Assembly: GCA_937969445.1 (NCBI GenBank)
Contig: CALBVZ010000070.1
Span: 1-52,048, forward strand
Length of the DNA: 52,048 bases
Source: an uncultured Octadecabacter sp.
GTDB lineage: Bacteria; Pseudomonadota; Alphaproteobacteria; Rhodobacterales; Rhodobacteraceae
Direction: 5' to 3'
The translations under genes were made by a program, and so were the position numbers. Shown one piece after another: positions 16,235 through 23,388 of the stretch (its first letter is position 1; each line of letters begins with the position of its first letter). The notes beneath the pieces were generated by a model. It worked only from the letters and a program-made list of their open reading frames with translations. It did not search any database and had not been told where the DNA came from.

Positions 16235-17107
16235 ATGGCGATTACAGCTGCATTGGTAAAAGAACTGCGCGACTCCACAGGCGCGGGCATGATGGACGCT
16301 AAGAAAGCGTTGACAGAAACAAACGGCGACATGGAAGCAGCGGTCGATTGGCTGCGCACCAAGGGTCTTGCAAAGGCCGCCAAGAAATCTGGTCGTACGG
16401 CTGCTGAAGGCCTCGTGGCTGTTGCAGTCAAAGACGGCAAGGGTATCGCGGTTGAAGTGAACTCCGAAACTGACTTCGTTGGTAAAAACGCTGACTTCCA
16501 GAAAATGGTTGCTGGCATCGCTGACGTTGCGCTGTCTGTAGACGATGTTGACGCGCTGAAAGCGGCTGACATGGGCGGCAAGTCTGTTGAACAGACTGTA
16601 ACAGACGCTGTTGCGATCATCGGTGAGAACATGTCCGTGCGCCGTATGGCGACACTGGGCGGTGACACTGTTGTGTCCTACGTTCACAACGCTGCGGCGC
16701 CCGGAATGGGTAAGATCGGCGTTCTGGTTGCAATGACTGGCGGCGACGAAGCCCTTGGCAAGCAGGTTGCGATGCACATCGCGGCTGTGAACCCAGCCGC
16801 ACTTTCCGAAGCCGACATGGATGCGTCCATTGTTGAAAAGGAAAAGCAGGTCCAGATGGATATCGCACGTGAATCTGGCAAGCCAGAAGCTGTGATCGAA
16901 AAGATGATCGTTGGCCGCATGAAGAAATTCGTTGCTGAAGCAACGCTTCTGAACCAAGCGTTCGTTGTAAACCCAGACCTGACAGTCGGGCAGGCGGCAT
17001 CTGAAGCCGGCGCGACCATCACAGGGTTTGCACGTTTGGAAGTTGGCGAAGGCATCGAAGTCGAAAAAGAAGACTTCGCAGCTGAAGTTGCGAAAATGAA
17101 TGGCTAA
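16235..17107 (+). CDS. tsf: Elongation factor Ts
   Basis: A 290-residue nucleotide exchange factor that releases GDP from EF-Tu in the cytosol. The N-terminal UBA-like module has the family line [18 protein letters not shown] (residues 9-26). This is followed by the EF-Tu contact motif TDFVGKN (about residues 80-86). Paired core domains extend to the C-terminus, with VNPDLTV and RLEVGEGIE. Length and order are normal. A good Shine-Dalgarno AAAGGAG precedes ATG 16235. It is second in the rpsB operon, and a strong terminator follows after about 30 bases. Confidence 0.98.
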   Translation: MAITAALVKELRDSTGAGMMDAKKALTETNGDMEAAVDWLRTKGLAKAAKKSGRTAAEGLVAVAVKDGKGIAVEVNSETDFVGKNADFQKMVAGIADVALSVDDVDALKAADMGGKSVEQTVTDAVAIIGENMSVRRMATLGGDTVVSYVHNAAAPGMGKIGVLVAMTGGDEALGKQVAMHIAAVNPAALSEADMDASIVEKEKQVQMDIARESGKPEAVIEKMIVGRMKKFVAEATLLNQAFVVNPDLTVGQAASEAGATITGFARLEVGEGIEVEKEDFAAEVAKMNG

Positions 17108-17139
17108 GCTGATACGTTAAGTATGGCTAGTAAGTTATT

Positions 17140-17179
17140 GAAAGGCCGCTCTTTTTTTTAGCGGCCTTTCTTGCTTTTT
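17140..17179 (+). terminator. Intrinsic terminator of rpsB-tsf
   Basis: An 11-bp perfect stem GAAAGGCCGCT (17140-17150)/AGCGGCCTTTC (17160-17170) with a T-rich loop, then TTGCTTTTT. It stands about 30 bases after the tsf stop codon. Confidence 0.9.
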
Positions 17180-17268
17180 GGAAGGCGGTTGCGGCCATGC
17201 GATGGGAAGATCGCAAGGCCGCATCGACGTGCATCACAGGGATAAGAAAACAACACACGACGTCTTAA

Positions 17269-17395
17269 GGTGCTGGCCTCCTTGGGCTTAGCCCAAGCAG
17301 ACCAGCGTCCGGTTTCCCGGCGCGGCTAAGCTAGCCTTGAAATCTCAAGGGGTCAGAGCCACTGTTCCCAGGCCTAAGGCCACCACTCACGGAAC
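17269..17395 (+). ncRNA. Structured RNA candidate downstream of tsf (possibly 6S-like)
   Basis: The 395 bases between tsf and the luxR gene hold no credible protein. The stretch 17269-17395 can fold as one long rod. CTGGCCTC(C)TTG pairs with CAAGGGGTCAG, then GCTTAGCC with GGCTAAGC, then GCG(T)CCGG with CCGGCGC around a TTTC loop. Two of the outer pairs are G-U on the plus strand and would be A-C mismatches on the minus strand, which favours plus. Local alternative hairpins CTTGGGC/GCCCAAG and CCTTGA/TCAAGG exist. The segment CCTTGA..TCAAGGGGTCAGAGCC resembles the 3' bubble of 6S RNA. No clear promoter or terminator was found, so boundaries are approximate. A GAAA loop on the minus strand argues the other way. 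Confidence 0.4.
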
Positions 17396-17502
17396 AACCA
17401 AAGTTTTGCATTTACGTAGCGGAAACTACAGTACGGGATTCCTTACCGGCACATTTTTTTCGAAATAAAGGGGAAAATGCGTGAAGTTCGCGCAGAACGC
17501 GT

Positions 17503-18252
17503 TCAGGCGGCTTCAGATTCGATCACAAACATTTGGTTGTAAAATGCTGCCTTTAGAACGGCTTGCGCTGTGGTTTCGACGTCTAAGGCTTCACGTGCCA
17601 AACGAAGGTGTTTCTCTATCGTCGCGGCCGTAAGCTCTAGCAAGATCGCAATATCTTGCGTTGTTTTACCGTCTCCGACCCATTGCAGAACCTCGCGCTG
17701 GCGTTTTGTTAAGTGACGTTGAGAATAGGGCAGGGTTTGGATTTTAAGGTGCATCACATTGTTTAACATAGTGATTTCTTCACCATACGTTTCCCAGATC
17801 GCGTCAATATCGTCTTGGGACATGCCAGCTTTCGCCGTAAGCGCGGTCGCGCCTTTGGTACGTTCTGTCACGCTCAGAAAGCTCACGGTGTAACCCGCAG
17901 TGACATTTTGGCCGATATTAAAGGCCATAACGTCTTGCTCTGCGGCGCTCAGCTCGGCTTGTTTCATCCAATTCCAAGAACACGCGCCAGTGTTGGCGAG
18001 CGCCCAGCGGATCATTGGAGCATGATAGAGATGACCTTTGCCGAGAAATTCTTCCATGTAGCTGTCTCCATGGTTGGTGAGCAGAACCCAGTCTTGCGGA
18101 TCACCAAGCGAGCGGCCACTGCGGTAACGGGTAAAGCCGTAGATGATACGATCAAAGCCATAAGAGGCCATGCGGTTGGAGTGCAAAGCCCAGAGGGCTT
18201 CAACGGTCGGCGCGCTCGTTAAAGAATTTAGGTATGAGATTAGGTCTGACAT
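17503..18252 (-). CDS. LuxR-family transcriptional regulator without LuxI (solo)
   Basis: A 249-residue regulator. An autoinducer-binding domain spans about residues 5-170, and a LuxR-type helix-turn-helix spans about 182-240 (LTKRQREVLQWVGDGKT and TAATIEKHLRLAREAL). Aligning the spacing with TraR gives Tyr65, Phe69 and Ala78 at the positions normally held by Trp57, Tyr61 and Asp70. The following Pro79 and Trp93 (Trp85 in TraR) are kept. The residues that contact the acyl-homoserine lactone are therefore mostly replaced. No luxI gene occurs in the window. It may sense another ligand or none. Its AT-rich upstream region (18290-18420) could hold the promoter, but I see no clear box. Confidence 0.85.
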   Translation of the reverse strand: MSDLISYLNSLTSAPTVEALWALHSNRMASYGFDRIIYGFTRYRSGRSLGDPQDWVLLTNHGDSYMEEFLGKGHLYHAPMIRWALANTGACSWNWMKQAELSAAEQDVMAFNIGQNVTAGYTVSFLSVTERTKGATALTAKAGMSQDDIDAIWETYGEEITMLNNVMHLKIQTLPYSQRHLTKRQREVLQWVGDGKTTQDIAILLELTAATIEKHLRLAREALDVETTAQAVLKAAFYNQMFVIESEAA

Positions 18253-18477
18253 TTTGTATGGGTAGCATTGTTTGCCTTAAGCGCGAAGGTTTTTTGTCTA
18301 TATGGTCAGGTTATACAATTGTCGTTTTAACGTATTCACGTATCTAATTGATTTAAAATAGCAATGCATATTTTACATAATACTGATTATAAGAATTAGA
18401 CACTGTGGAAATCAGGACTAACTATTGCCCTCCACTATGTGGACCATGCGACTCTCTTCGTTGATGTCGTCCGCCTT
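18253..18477. other. AT-rich intergenic region between cysG-like gene and luxR
   Basis: These 225 bases lie downstream of the nitrate operon's last gene and upstream of the leftward luxR gene. They are clearly richer in A and T than the coding DNA, especially 18290-18420. No tRNA, repeat or reading frame was recognised. They probably carry the luxR promoter. Confidence 0.5.
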
Positions 18478-19530
18478 TCAGCGAAGCTGCGCGACCTTTT
18501 CGACCTCAGGACCACGAGACGCTGCATTTCCCGTTGTTGCCGTACTGCTCACACCTGGCACGATCTCGAAATCGATATCGGCTCTATTGAGCGCGTCGAT
18601 GTCATTGGCGCTCCGCGGATCGCCAGATTGAAGATGAACGACGCGTTTGCCTTGTCGTGCGGCTGAAACAAGGACGCCCAGAATTTTGTCTTGCGGCCAC
18701 TGTTGACGCTCTGGTGCGTTGCCCAGCTGAACACGTTCGGCATCGCGCCGTGCAAGATCTAAAATTTCTACGGCAATCTGATGATCATAGTAAATCACAT
18801 CAGCTTCTTGCAGCCGCTGTACGCCGCGCAATGTTATGAGATCCTTGGAGCCAGGCCCTGCCCCAACCAGCGCGACCGAACCGGAATTGTCCGCGCCAAA
18901 ACTTGCGGTGTCGATGGCTTTCTTAATCATCTGCGCCGCGGTGCGTTCTCCGCCGCGCGCATGAACGTCGCGAACCGGACCCGCAAACACCCAGCGCCAA
19001 AGATCACGGCGCATACGCGGGCCAAGGCGCGTTGCAGCACGATCACGCAAACGACCAGCCAGCGCGGCTAAATCGCCCAAGCGCGGCTCAAGCATGTCTT
19101 CAAGGCGGGTTTTGATCTGGCGTGCCAGCACCGGTGCCGTACCTTCAGTTCCAATCGCCACAACAACGGGTGAGCGGTCTACAATCGAAGGCGTCAGCGC
19201 ATCACAAAGATGCGGCTGATCCACAACATTGACCGTTGCACCTGCAGATTTTGCAAGCATATGCAGGCTGGCATCAACCGCAGGACACCCCGAAGCGATA
19301 AACACCAGGGCGGCGTCTTTGAAATCACTTGGGCTAATCGGGCCGCGTTGCCAGTTGATCCGCCCCTGCCCGTTAAGGTCTTCAAGCTCAGGGTCAAGGG
19401 ATGGAGCCAACACGGTTATCGCCGCTTCGGTTTTCAGGATCAGGCGGCATTTTTGCGCGGCTTGCTCTCCACCGCCAGCAATAATGACGCGGCGGCCCTG
19501 CATTTGCAGAAACATGGGAAAGGTCTTCAT
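18478..19530 (-). CDS. CysG-like siroheme synthase with truncated methyltransferase domain
   Basis: A 350-residue protein. Residues 1-205 are a complete precorrin-2 dehydrogenase/ferrochelatase part: dinucleotide loop IIAGGGEQAAQK, Asp104-like residue in NVVDQPHLCD, and the CysG dimerisation helices. From residue 218 (ALVGAGPGSKDLITLRG) a uroporphyrinogen-III methyltransferase domain starts but stops after about 133 residues instead of about 240. The SAM-binding GGDPF-x-FGRGGEE segment is reduced to SGDPRSANDID, and the second half is absent. Methyl transfer therefore seems unlikely, while precorrin-2 oxidation and iron insertion remain plausible. It makes siroheme for NirB together with a separate methyltransferase. 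It overlaps the TrpD2-like gene by four bases and is last in the nitrate operon. Confidence 0.8.
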   Translation of the reverse strand: MKTFPMFLQMQGRRVIIAGGGEQAAQKCRLILKTEAAITVLAPSLDPELEDLNGQGRINWQRGPISPSDFKDAALVFIASGCPAVDASLHMLAKSAGATVNVVDQPHLCDALTPSIVDRSPVVVAIGTEGTAPVLARQIKTRLEDMLEPRLGDLAALAGRLRDRAATRLGPRMRRDLWRWVFAGPVRDVHARGGERTAAQMIKKAIDTASFGADNSGSVALVGAGPGSKDLITLRGVQRLQEADVIYYDHQIAVEILDLARRDAERVQLGNAPERQQWPQDKILGVLVSAARQGKRVVHLQSGDPRSANDIDALNRADIDFEIVPGVSSTATTGNAASRGPEVEKVAQLR

Positions 19531-20468
19531 CCTGCTCTCCTTGATAGGGAATGTCTCTCATGCCACATGTCGGCGGCAAGGGCGCTAGATTGCGAGATTG
19601 TAGCGGCTTCATCCAGTGTCCAAAGGGCCAGCGCGGCTGTTCCGATGATCGTCTCGATGGCAAATGTGTCGCCGTTTGAACCGTTCCATAATGATTTAAT
19701 ATCAATGGCTTGTTCGGGTTCGTTCATGCGTCGGGTTTCGTTTAGGCATGCGGGGGCCGTGGTGTTCAACTCTTCCCCATTGCGCAAACCAAAGATGGCC
19801 GTTTCTTTCGTGGGGTTACGTTCGAATTCGCCACCGCCGCCTTTGATGACGGTTAAGTTCCTGTCGCCAAGCAAAGCAGCCGCGCGCGATTGCAACCCGC
19901 GATAGGACGGGTGAAAGACACCCTGCACGGACGCCCCTGCCCCTGATGGATTCCACATGCGAAGAACCGTGTTAATGCAGCTTCGCAAGCCAAACGTATC
20001 GCGCAGTTTTAGCAACTCAAACGCGGCCGGATTTAAGGTTTCAAGTGGTCGGTATGTAAGCCCGCCCCCCTCAAGGCTTAGATCGCTCAGTACCTCACGC
20101 ACATCCGCAGCTGAGCTTTGATGCGAGTTCCAGCCATGAAGCGTAACCGCGTATCCAGCCTGCGCTACCAGCTTTGCAGCGAGTAGAAACAGTGGTGCAC
20201 CACGTGTGCGCCCTGCAGCGTAACAAGGCCAGTCCAAATCAGCAGTTGGTAGGTTCGGCGTCGTGGCCCGTAACGCTGCTGTAAACCCAGCGATTTCTGC
20301 ATCCGTTTCACCGCGCAGCCGCAACACCATAAGAAGCGCACCAATGGCTTCAGGCGCGGCATCGCCTGACAGCATCAAAGACATCGCTTGTTGCGCCTCG
20401 TCCTGCGTCAATGGACGCGCGCGACCCTTGCCGCGGGCGACAATACGGACAAACGGCGCAAGCGTCAT
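19527..20468 (-). CDS. TrpD2/YbiB-type glycosyltransferase-fold protein
   Basis: A 313-residue relative of anthranilate phosphoribosyltransferase belonging to the TrpD2 (YbiB) group. The N-terminal helical domain (about residues 10-70) has QAMSLMLSGDAAPEAIGALLMVLRLRGET. The central alpha/beta domain has VTLHGWNSHQSS where true TrpD has the KHGNR loop, so catalytic phosphoribosyl transfer is doubtful. E. coli YbiB binds nucleic acids rather than making tryptophan precursors. Here it is embedded between nasA and the cysG-like gene, with four-base overlaps on both sides, so its synthesis is tied to nitrate assimilation. Why is unknown. It may bind nucleic acid or a nucleotide. Confidence 0.82.
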   Translation of the reverse strand: MTLAPFVRIVARGKGRARPLTQDEAQQAMSLMLSGDAAPEAIGALLMVLRLRGETDAEIAGFTAALRATTPNLPTADLDWPCYAAGRTRGAPLFLLAAKLVAQAGYAVTLHGWNSHQSSAADVREVLSDLSLEGGGLTYRPLETLNPAAFELLKLRDTFGLRSCINTVLRMWNPSGAGASVQGVFHPSYRGLQSRAAALLGDRNLTVIKGGGGEFERNPTKETAIFGLRNGEELNTTAPACLNETRRMNEPEQAIDIKSLWNGSNGDTFAIETIIGTAALALWTLDEAATISQSSALAADMWHERHSLSRRAG

Positions 20469-23044
20469 TCTGCGGCCATTGGTAGTTGGAAATCAGCCAG
20501 CAATCGGGCCAATTCAGGTTTACACGAGCCGCAATTGGTCCCAGCAGAGGTGGCGTCGCCTAAGGCATCGACACTACCCGCCCCATCCGCAATTGCCTGT
20601 CGCAAGGTGTTCACACCAACGTTGAGGCAGGCACAAATCGTTGCACCCGGATCTGGTTGGTCCGCACCGCTTTGTCCAGCAAGCGCTAAAAGCGGCGGCG
20701 TTTCGGTGCCGATCAGTGACACCGCGTGGCTGCGTGACAACGACACAGGTTTCGAGCTGGTAAAGAAAAGCCCGATCAACTGGTCGCCATCATGAAACGC
20801 AAGGCGCGTTTGTTGTCCGTTTTGATCGCGCACTTCGGACACGTCGCCCTGCTTCATGTCCATGAGACCACGCGCAAGCGTTTCCCAGCTTTCAGGTGCA
20901 TCAAGACCTGCGAATTCACCCTGCCAACCGGTTAAGGTTCGTGAAATAGCGCCATAGGCGCAGTCGGGGCTTATCGGGCTTATAGAGACAGCATAACCGT
21001 ACCAATTCGCATCATATCTGCGTGCCGTGACGCTGATGTTCTTGGACGCAGGTTGTCCTGATACCGGATCAACCACAGATGAAGCCAGATTATTAACCCA
21101 AGCCTTACTGCTTTGCTGGCGGGTCCAGTGCATCGGCGCGAAGAGTTGACGCTCAGTGGTGCGATCGGTGATGAGAGCCCGCAGAATTGACATCCCCTTC
21201 GGATTGCTCAGCTCAATTAGATCGCCAGCCGTGATGTCCAATTTGGCAGCGTCAACGGGATGGATTTCAACGTAAGGTTCCGCCAAATGCGCCCCAAGAC
21301 GCGGGGCTTTGCCTGTGCGGGTCATTGTGTGCCACTGATCGCGGTTGCGGCCGGTATTAAGGACAAACCCGTCGCCGTCACACGGCGTTGGCGCGCTGAC
21401 AGGCAGCATACGTGCTTTGCCATCAGGGTGATAAAATCCACCATCCGCAAAGAACCGCTTTCCATTTTTGGGCCACTGCGTTGGGATCAAGTTGGCGTAG
21501 TCGGCATCCGCAAAAATGCTCAGATCAAGGTCACGCCCGAAGTCGGCGGACGCAGATGAAAGCGCGACGTATTCTGCAAACACCTCTGCAGGAGAGGCAA
21601 AGGTAAATGCGTCTTTCCAGCCCATTCGAACACCAACGTCACAGATGATTTCCCAATCTGGGCGGGCTTGCCCTGGCGCAGGAAGAAACGCGCGCTGGCG
21701 TGAAATGCGGCGTTCTGAATTGGTAACCGTACCATCTTTTTCGCCCCATCCGGTTGCTGGCAACAATACGTCCGCCAGATCACCGGTATCCGTGCGCGCC
21801 ATGATGTCGGAGACGACGACAAACGGTACCTTTTTGATCGCCTCTGCGACGCCATCGGCATCTGGCAGGCTAACGGCAGGATTGGTCGAAATAACCCATA
21901 GCGCCTTGATCTTCCCGTCAGCGCAGGCCTGAAACATATCAACAGCCTTAAGGCCGGCCTGCGTCGACATAGTCGGGCTGTTCCAAAAGCCCTGTACGCA
22001 ATCGCGGTGATCAGGGTTTTCGATGTCCAGATGATTGGCAAGCATATTGGCCAAACCGCCGACCTCTCGCCCACCCATCGCATTGGGTTGTCCTGTAACA
22101 GAAAACGGCCCACACCCAGGTTTGCCGATGCGCCCTGTTGCAAGGTGGCAATTCAGGATCGCGTTCACTTTGTCAGATCCGCTTTCAGACTGGTTTACCC
22201 CTTGGGAATAAACCGTGACCACCTTTTGCGTGCCTGTCCAAAGCTGATAGAATTCAGACAGTTCTTGCGGGGTTAGCCCGCTTTCGGATGGATCATCAAG
22301 GCGGGCTTGCGTGATCGCAGGATGACCGCCTTCGACGTGGTCGCGGATGTAGTCAGTGTTCAACGCACCTGTGTCAGCCAAATGCGCCAGCAACCCGTTG
22401 AACAGCGCAACGTCGCCGTCTTTTGCGATCCGTAAATGGATGTCAGCTAGGTCTGTGGTCGCGGTTCTGCGTGGGTCGATATTGACGATGCGCATGTTAG
22501 GACGCTCGGCTTTCGCCGCGGCGATGCGTTGGTGCAGCACAGGATGGCACCACGCAAGATTAGAACCCACAAGAACAATCAGATCCGCCTGTTCCAAGTC
22601 CTCATAAGTGCCGGGTACAGTGTCGGTCCCGAAGGCCCGTTTATGCCCCACAACTGATGAGGCCATGCAAAGTCGCGAATTCGTGTCAACGTTCGCAGAG
22701 CCAATAAACCCCTTCATCAGCTTGTTAGCGACGTAGTAATCTTCCGTGAGGATCTGCCCCGAAAGGTAGAACGCGACACTGTCAGGGCCATGTTCGCGGA
22801 TGGCTGTATTGAACTGTTCCGCAATAAGGTCGAGGGTTTCGTCCCAATCGGCATCCTTGCCGTTGACCTTCGGTGTTAGAAGCCGCCCTTCTAGGTCAAT
22901 GGTTTCACCAAGTGCCGCGCCTTTTGAACACAATCGCCCAAAGTTCGCTGGATGTTCAGGGTCGCCTTTAATGGTGCCGTCAGCACCGGCCAAAACCCCG
23001 CAGCCAACGCCGCAATACGGGCAAACTGTCTTCGTTAGGTTCAT
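20465..23044 (-). CDS. nasA: Assimilatory nitrate reductase, catalytic subunit
   Basis: An 859-residue cytosolic molybdoenzyme reducing nitrate to nitrite for nitrogen assimilation. Cys8, Cys11, Cys15 and Cys39 bind the [4Fe-4S] cluster (CPYCGVGC...CSKG). The molybdopterin domains follow, including NSRLCMASSV with the likely Mo-ligand Cys, and TGQPNAMGGREVG. The C-terminus adds a BFD-like [2Fe-2S] module, CACLN...GTNCGSCKPEL, as in many NasA proteins lacking a separate electron-transfer subunit. There is no Tat signal. Start at 23044 overlaps nirD by four bases; the end overlaps the TrpD2-like gene. Electron donor is not encoded nearby. Confidence 0.95.
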   Translation of the reverse strand: MNLTKTVCPYCGVGCGVLAGADGTIKGDPEHPANFGRLCSKGAALGETIDLEGRLLTPKVNGKDADWDETLDLIAEQFNTAIREHGPDSVAFYLSGQILTEDYYVANKLMKGFIGSANVDTNSRLCMASSVVGHKRAFGTDTVPGTYEDLEQADLIVLVGSNLAWCHPVLHQRIAAAKAERPNMRIVNIDPRRTATTDLADIHLRIAKDGDVALFNGLLAHLADTGALNTDYIRDHVEGGHPAITQARLDDPSESGLTPQELSEFYQLWTGTQKVVTVYSQGVNQSESGSDKVNAILNCHLATGRIGKPGCGPFSVTGQPNAMGGREVGGLANMLANHLDIENPDHRDCVQGFWNSPTMSTQAGLKAVDMFQACADGKIKALWVISTNPAVSLPDADGVAEAIKKVPFVVVSDIMARTDTGDLADVLLPATGWGEKDGTVTNSERRISRQRAFLPAPGQARPDWEIICDVGVRMGWKDAFTFASPAEVFAEYVALSSASADFGRDLDLSIFADADYANLIPTQWPKNGKRFFADGGFYHPDGKARMLPVSAPTPCDGDGFVLNTGRNRDQWHTMTRTGKAPRLGAHLAEPYVEIHPVDAAKLDITAGDLIELSNPKGMSILRALITDRTTERQLFAPMHWTRQQSSKAWVNNLASSVVDPVSGQPASKNISVTARRYDANWYGYAVSISPISPDCAYGAISRTLTGWQGEFAGLDAPESWETLARGLMDMKQGDVSEVRDQNGQQTRLAFHDGDQLIGLFFTSSKPVSLSRSHAVSLIGTETPPLLALAGQSGADQPDPGATICACLNVGVNTLRQAIADGAGSVDALGDATSAGTNCGSCKPELARLLADFQLPMAAE

Positions 23045-23388
23045 GCAACGGCCCGTCTGACTAGGAAGGCTGTATCAAGCGTGATACGCCCATCAACAAC
23101 CTTGGCCGGATAGGTTGCCACCTGCCCCTCGTCCGCGCCCTGCACTTCCCCCGTTTCCAGCGAGATCACCCAATTGTGCAACGGGCATGTTACGGATTTA
23201 TCATGCACGATCCCCTCGGCGAGCGGGCCTTGTTTGTGCGGGCATGCATTGTCGAGGGCGAAGACCTCGTCCGTTCCCGTGCGAAACACGGCCACGCAAC
23301 CGTGCGCGGTTTTGATCAGACGCGCGCCCCGTTTCGGTACGTCTTCGAGGGCGGCGATATCGACCCAATTGGCTGGTTGCTCGTTCAT
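23041..23388 (-). CDS. nirD: Nitrite reductase small subunit (Rieske-type)
   Basis: A 115-residue Rieske-like subunit of cytosolic NAD(P)H-nitrite reductase. The cluster ligands are complete: Cys49-Pro-His51 and Cys68-x2-His71 (CPH...CPLH). Some enteric NirD proteins have lost such ligands, so here a [2Fe-2S] centre is expected. It probably passes electrons within the NirB complex. It overlaps nirB by four bases upstream and nasA by four bases downstream, ensuring stoichiometric translation. Length is typical of NirD. Confidence 0.93.
   Translation of the reverse strand: MNEQPANWVDIAALEDVPKRGARLIKTAHGCVAVFRTGTDEVFALDNACPHKQGPLAEGIVHDKSVTCPLHNWVISLETGEVQGADEGQVATYPAKVVDGRITLDTAFLVRRAVA

Noticed and set aside
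17269-17395. Firm assignment as 6S RNA, tmRNA, SRP RNA or RNase P RNA
   Set aside because: No tRNA-like end, tag frame, SRP core or RNase P core was seen; 6S similarity is limited to a short segment, so only a candidate structured RNA is reported.
17453-17460. T run after 17430 as a terminator of the structured RNA
   Set aside because: The preceding sequence offers only a three- to four-pair weak stem; no stable hairpin abuts the T run.
18253-18477. Missing second half of the CysG methyltransferase in another frame downstream
   Set aside because: All three frames after the stop hit new stops within about 20 codons and show no family motif.
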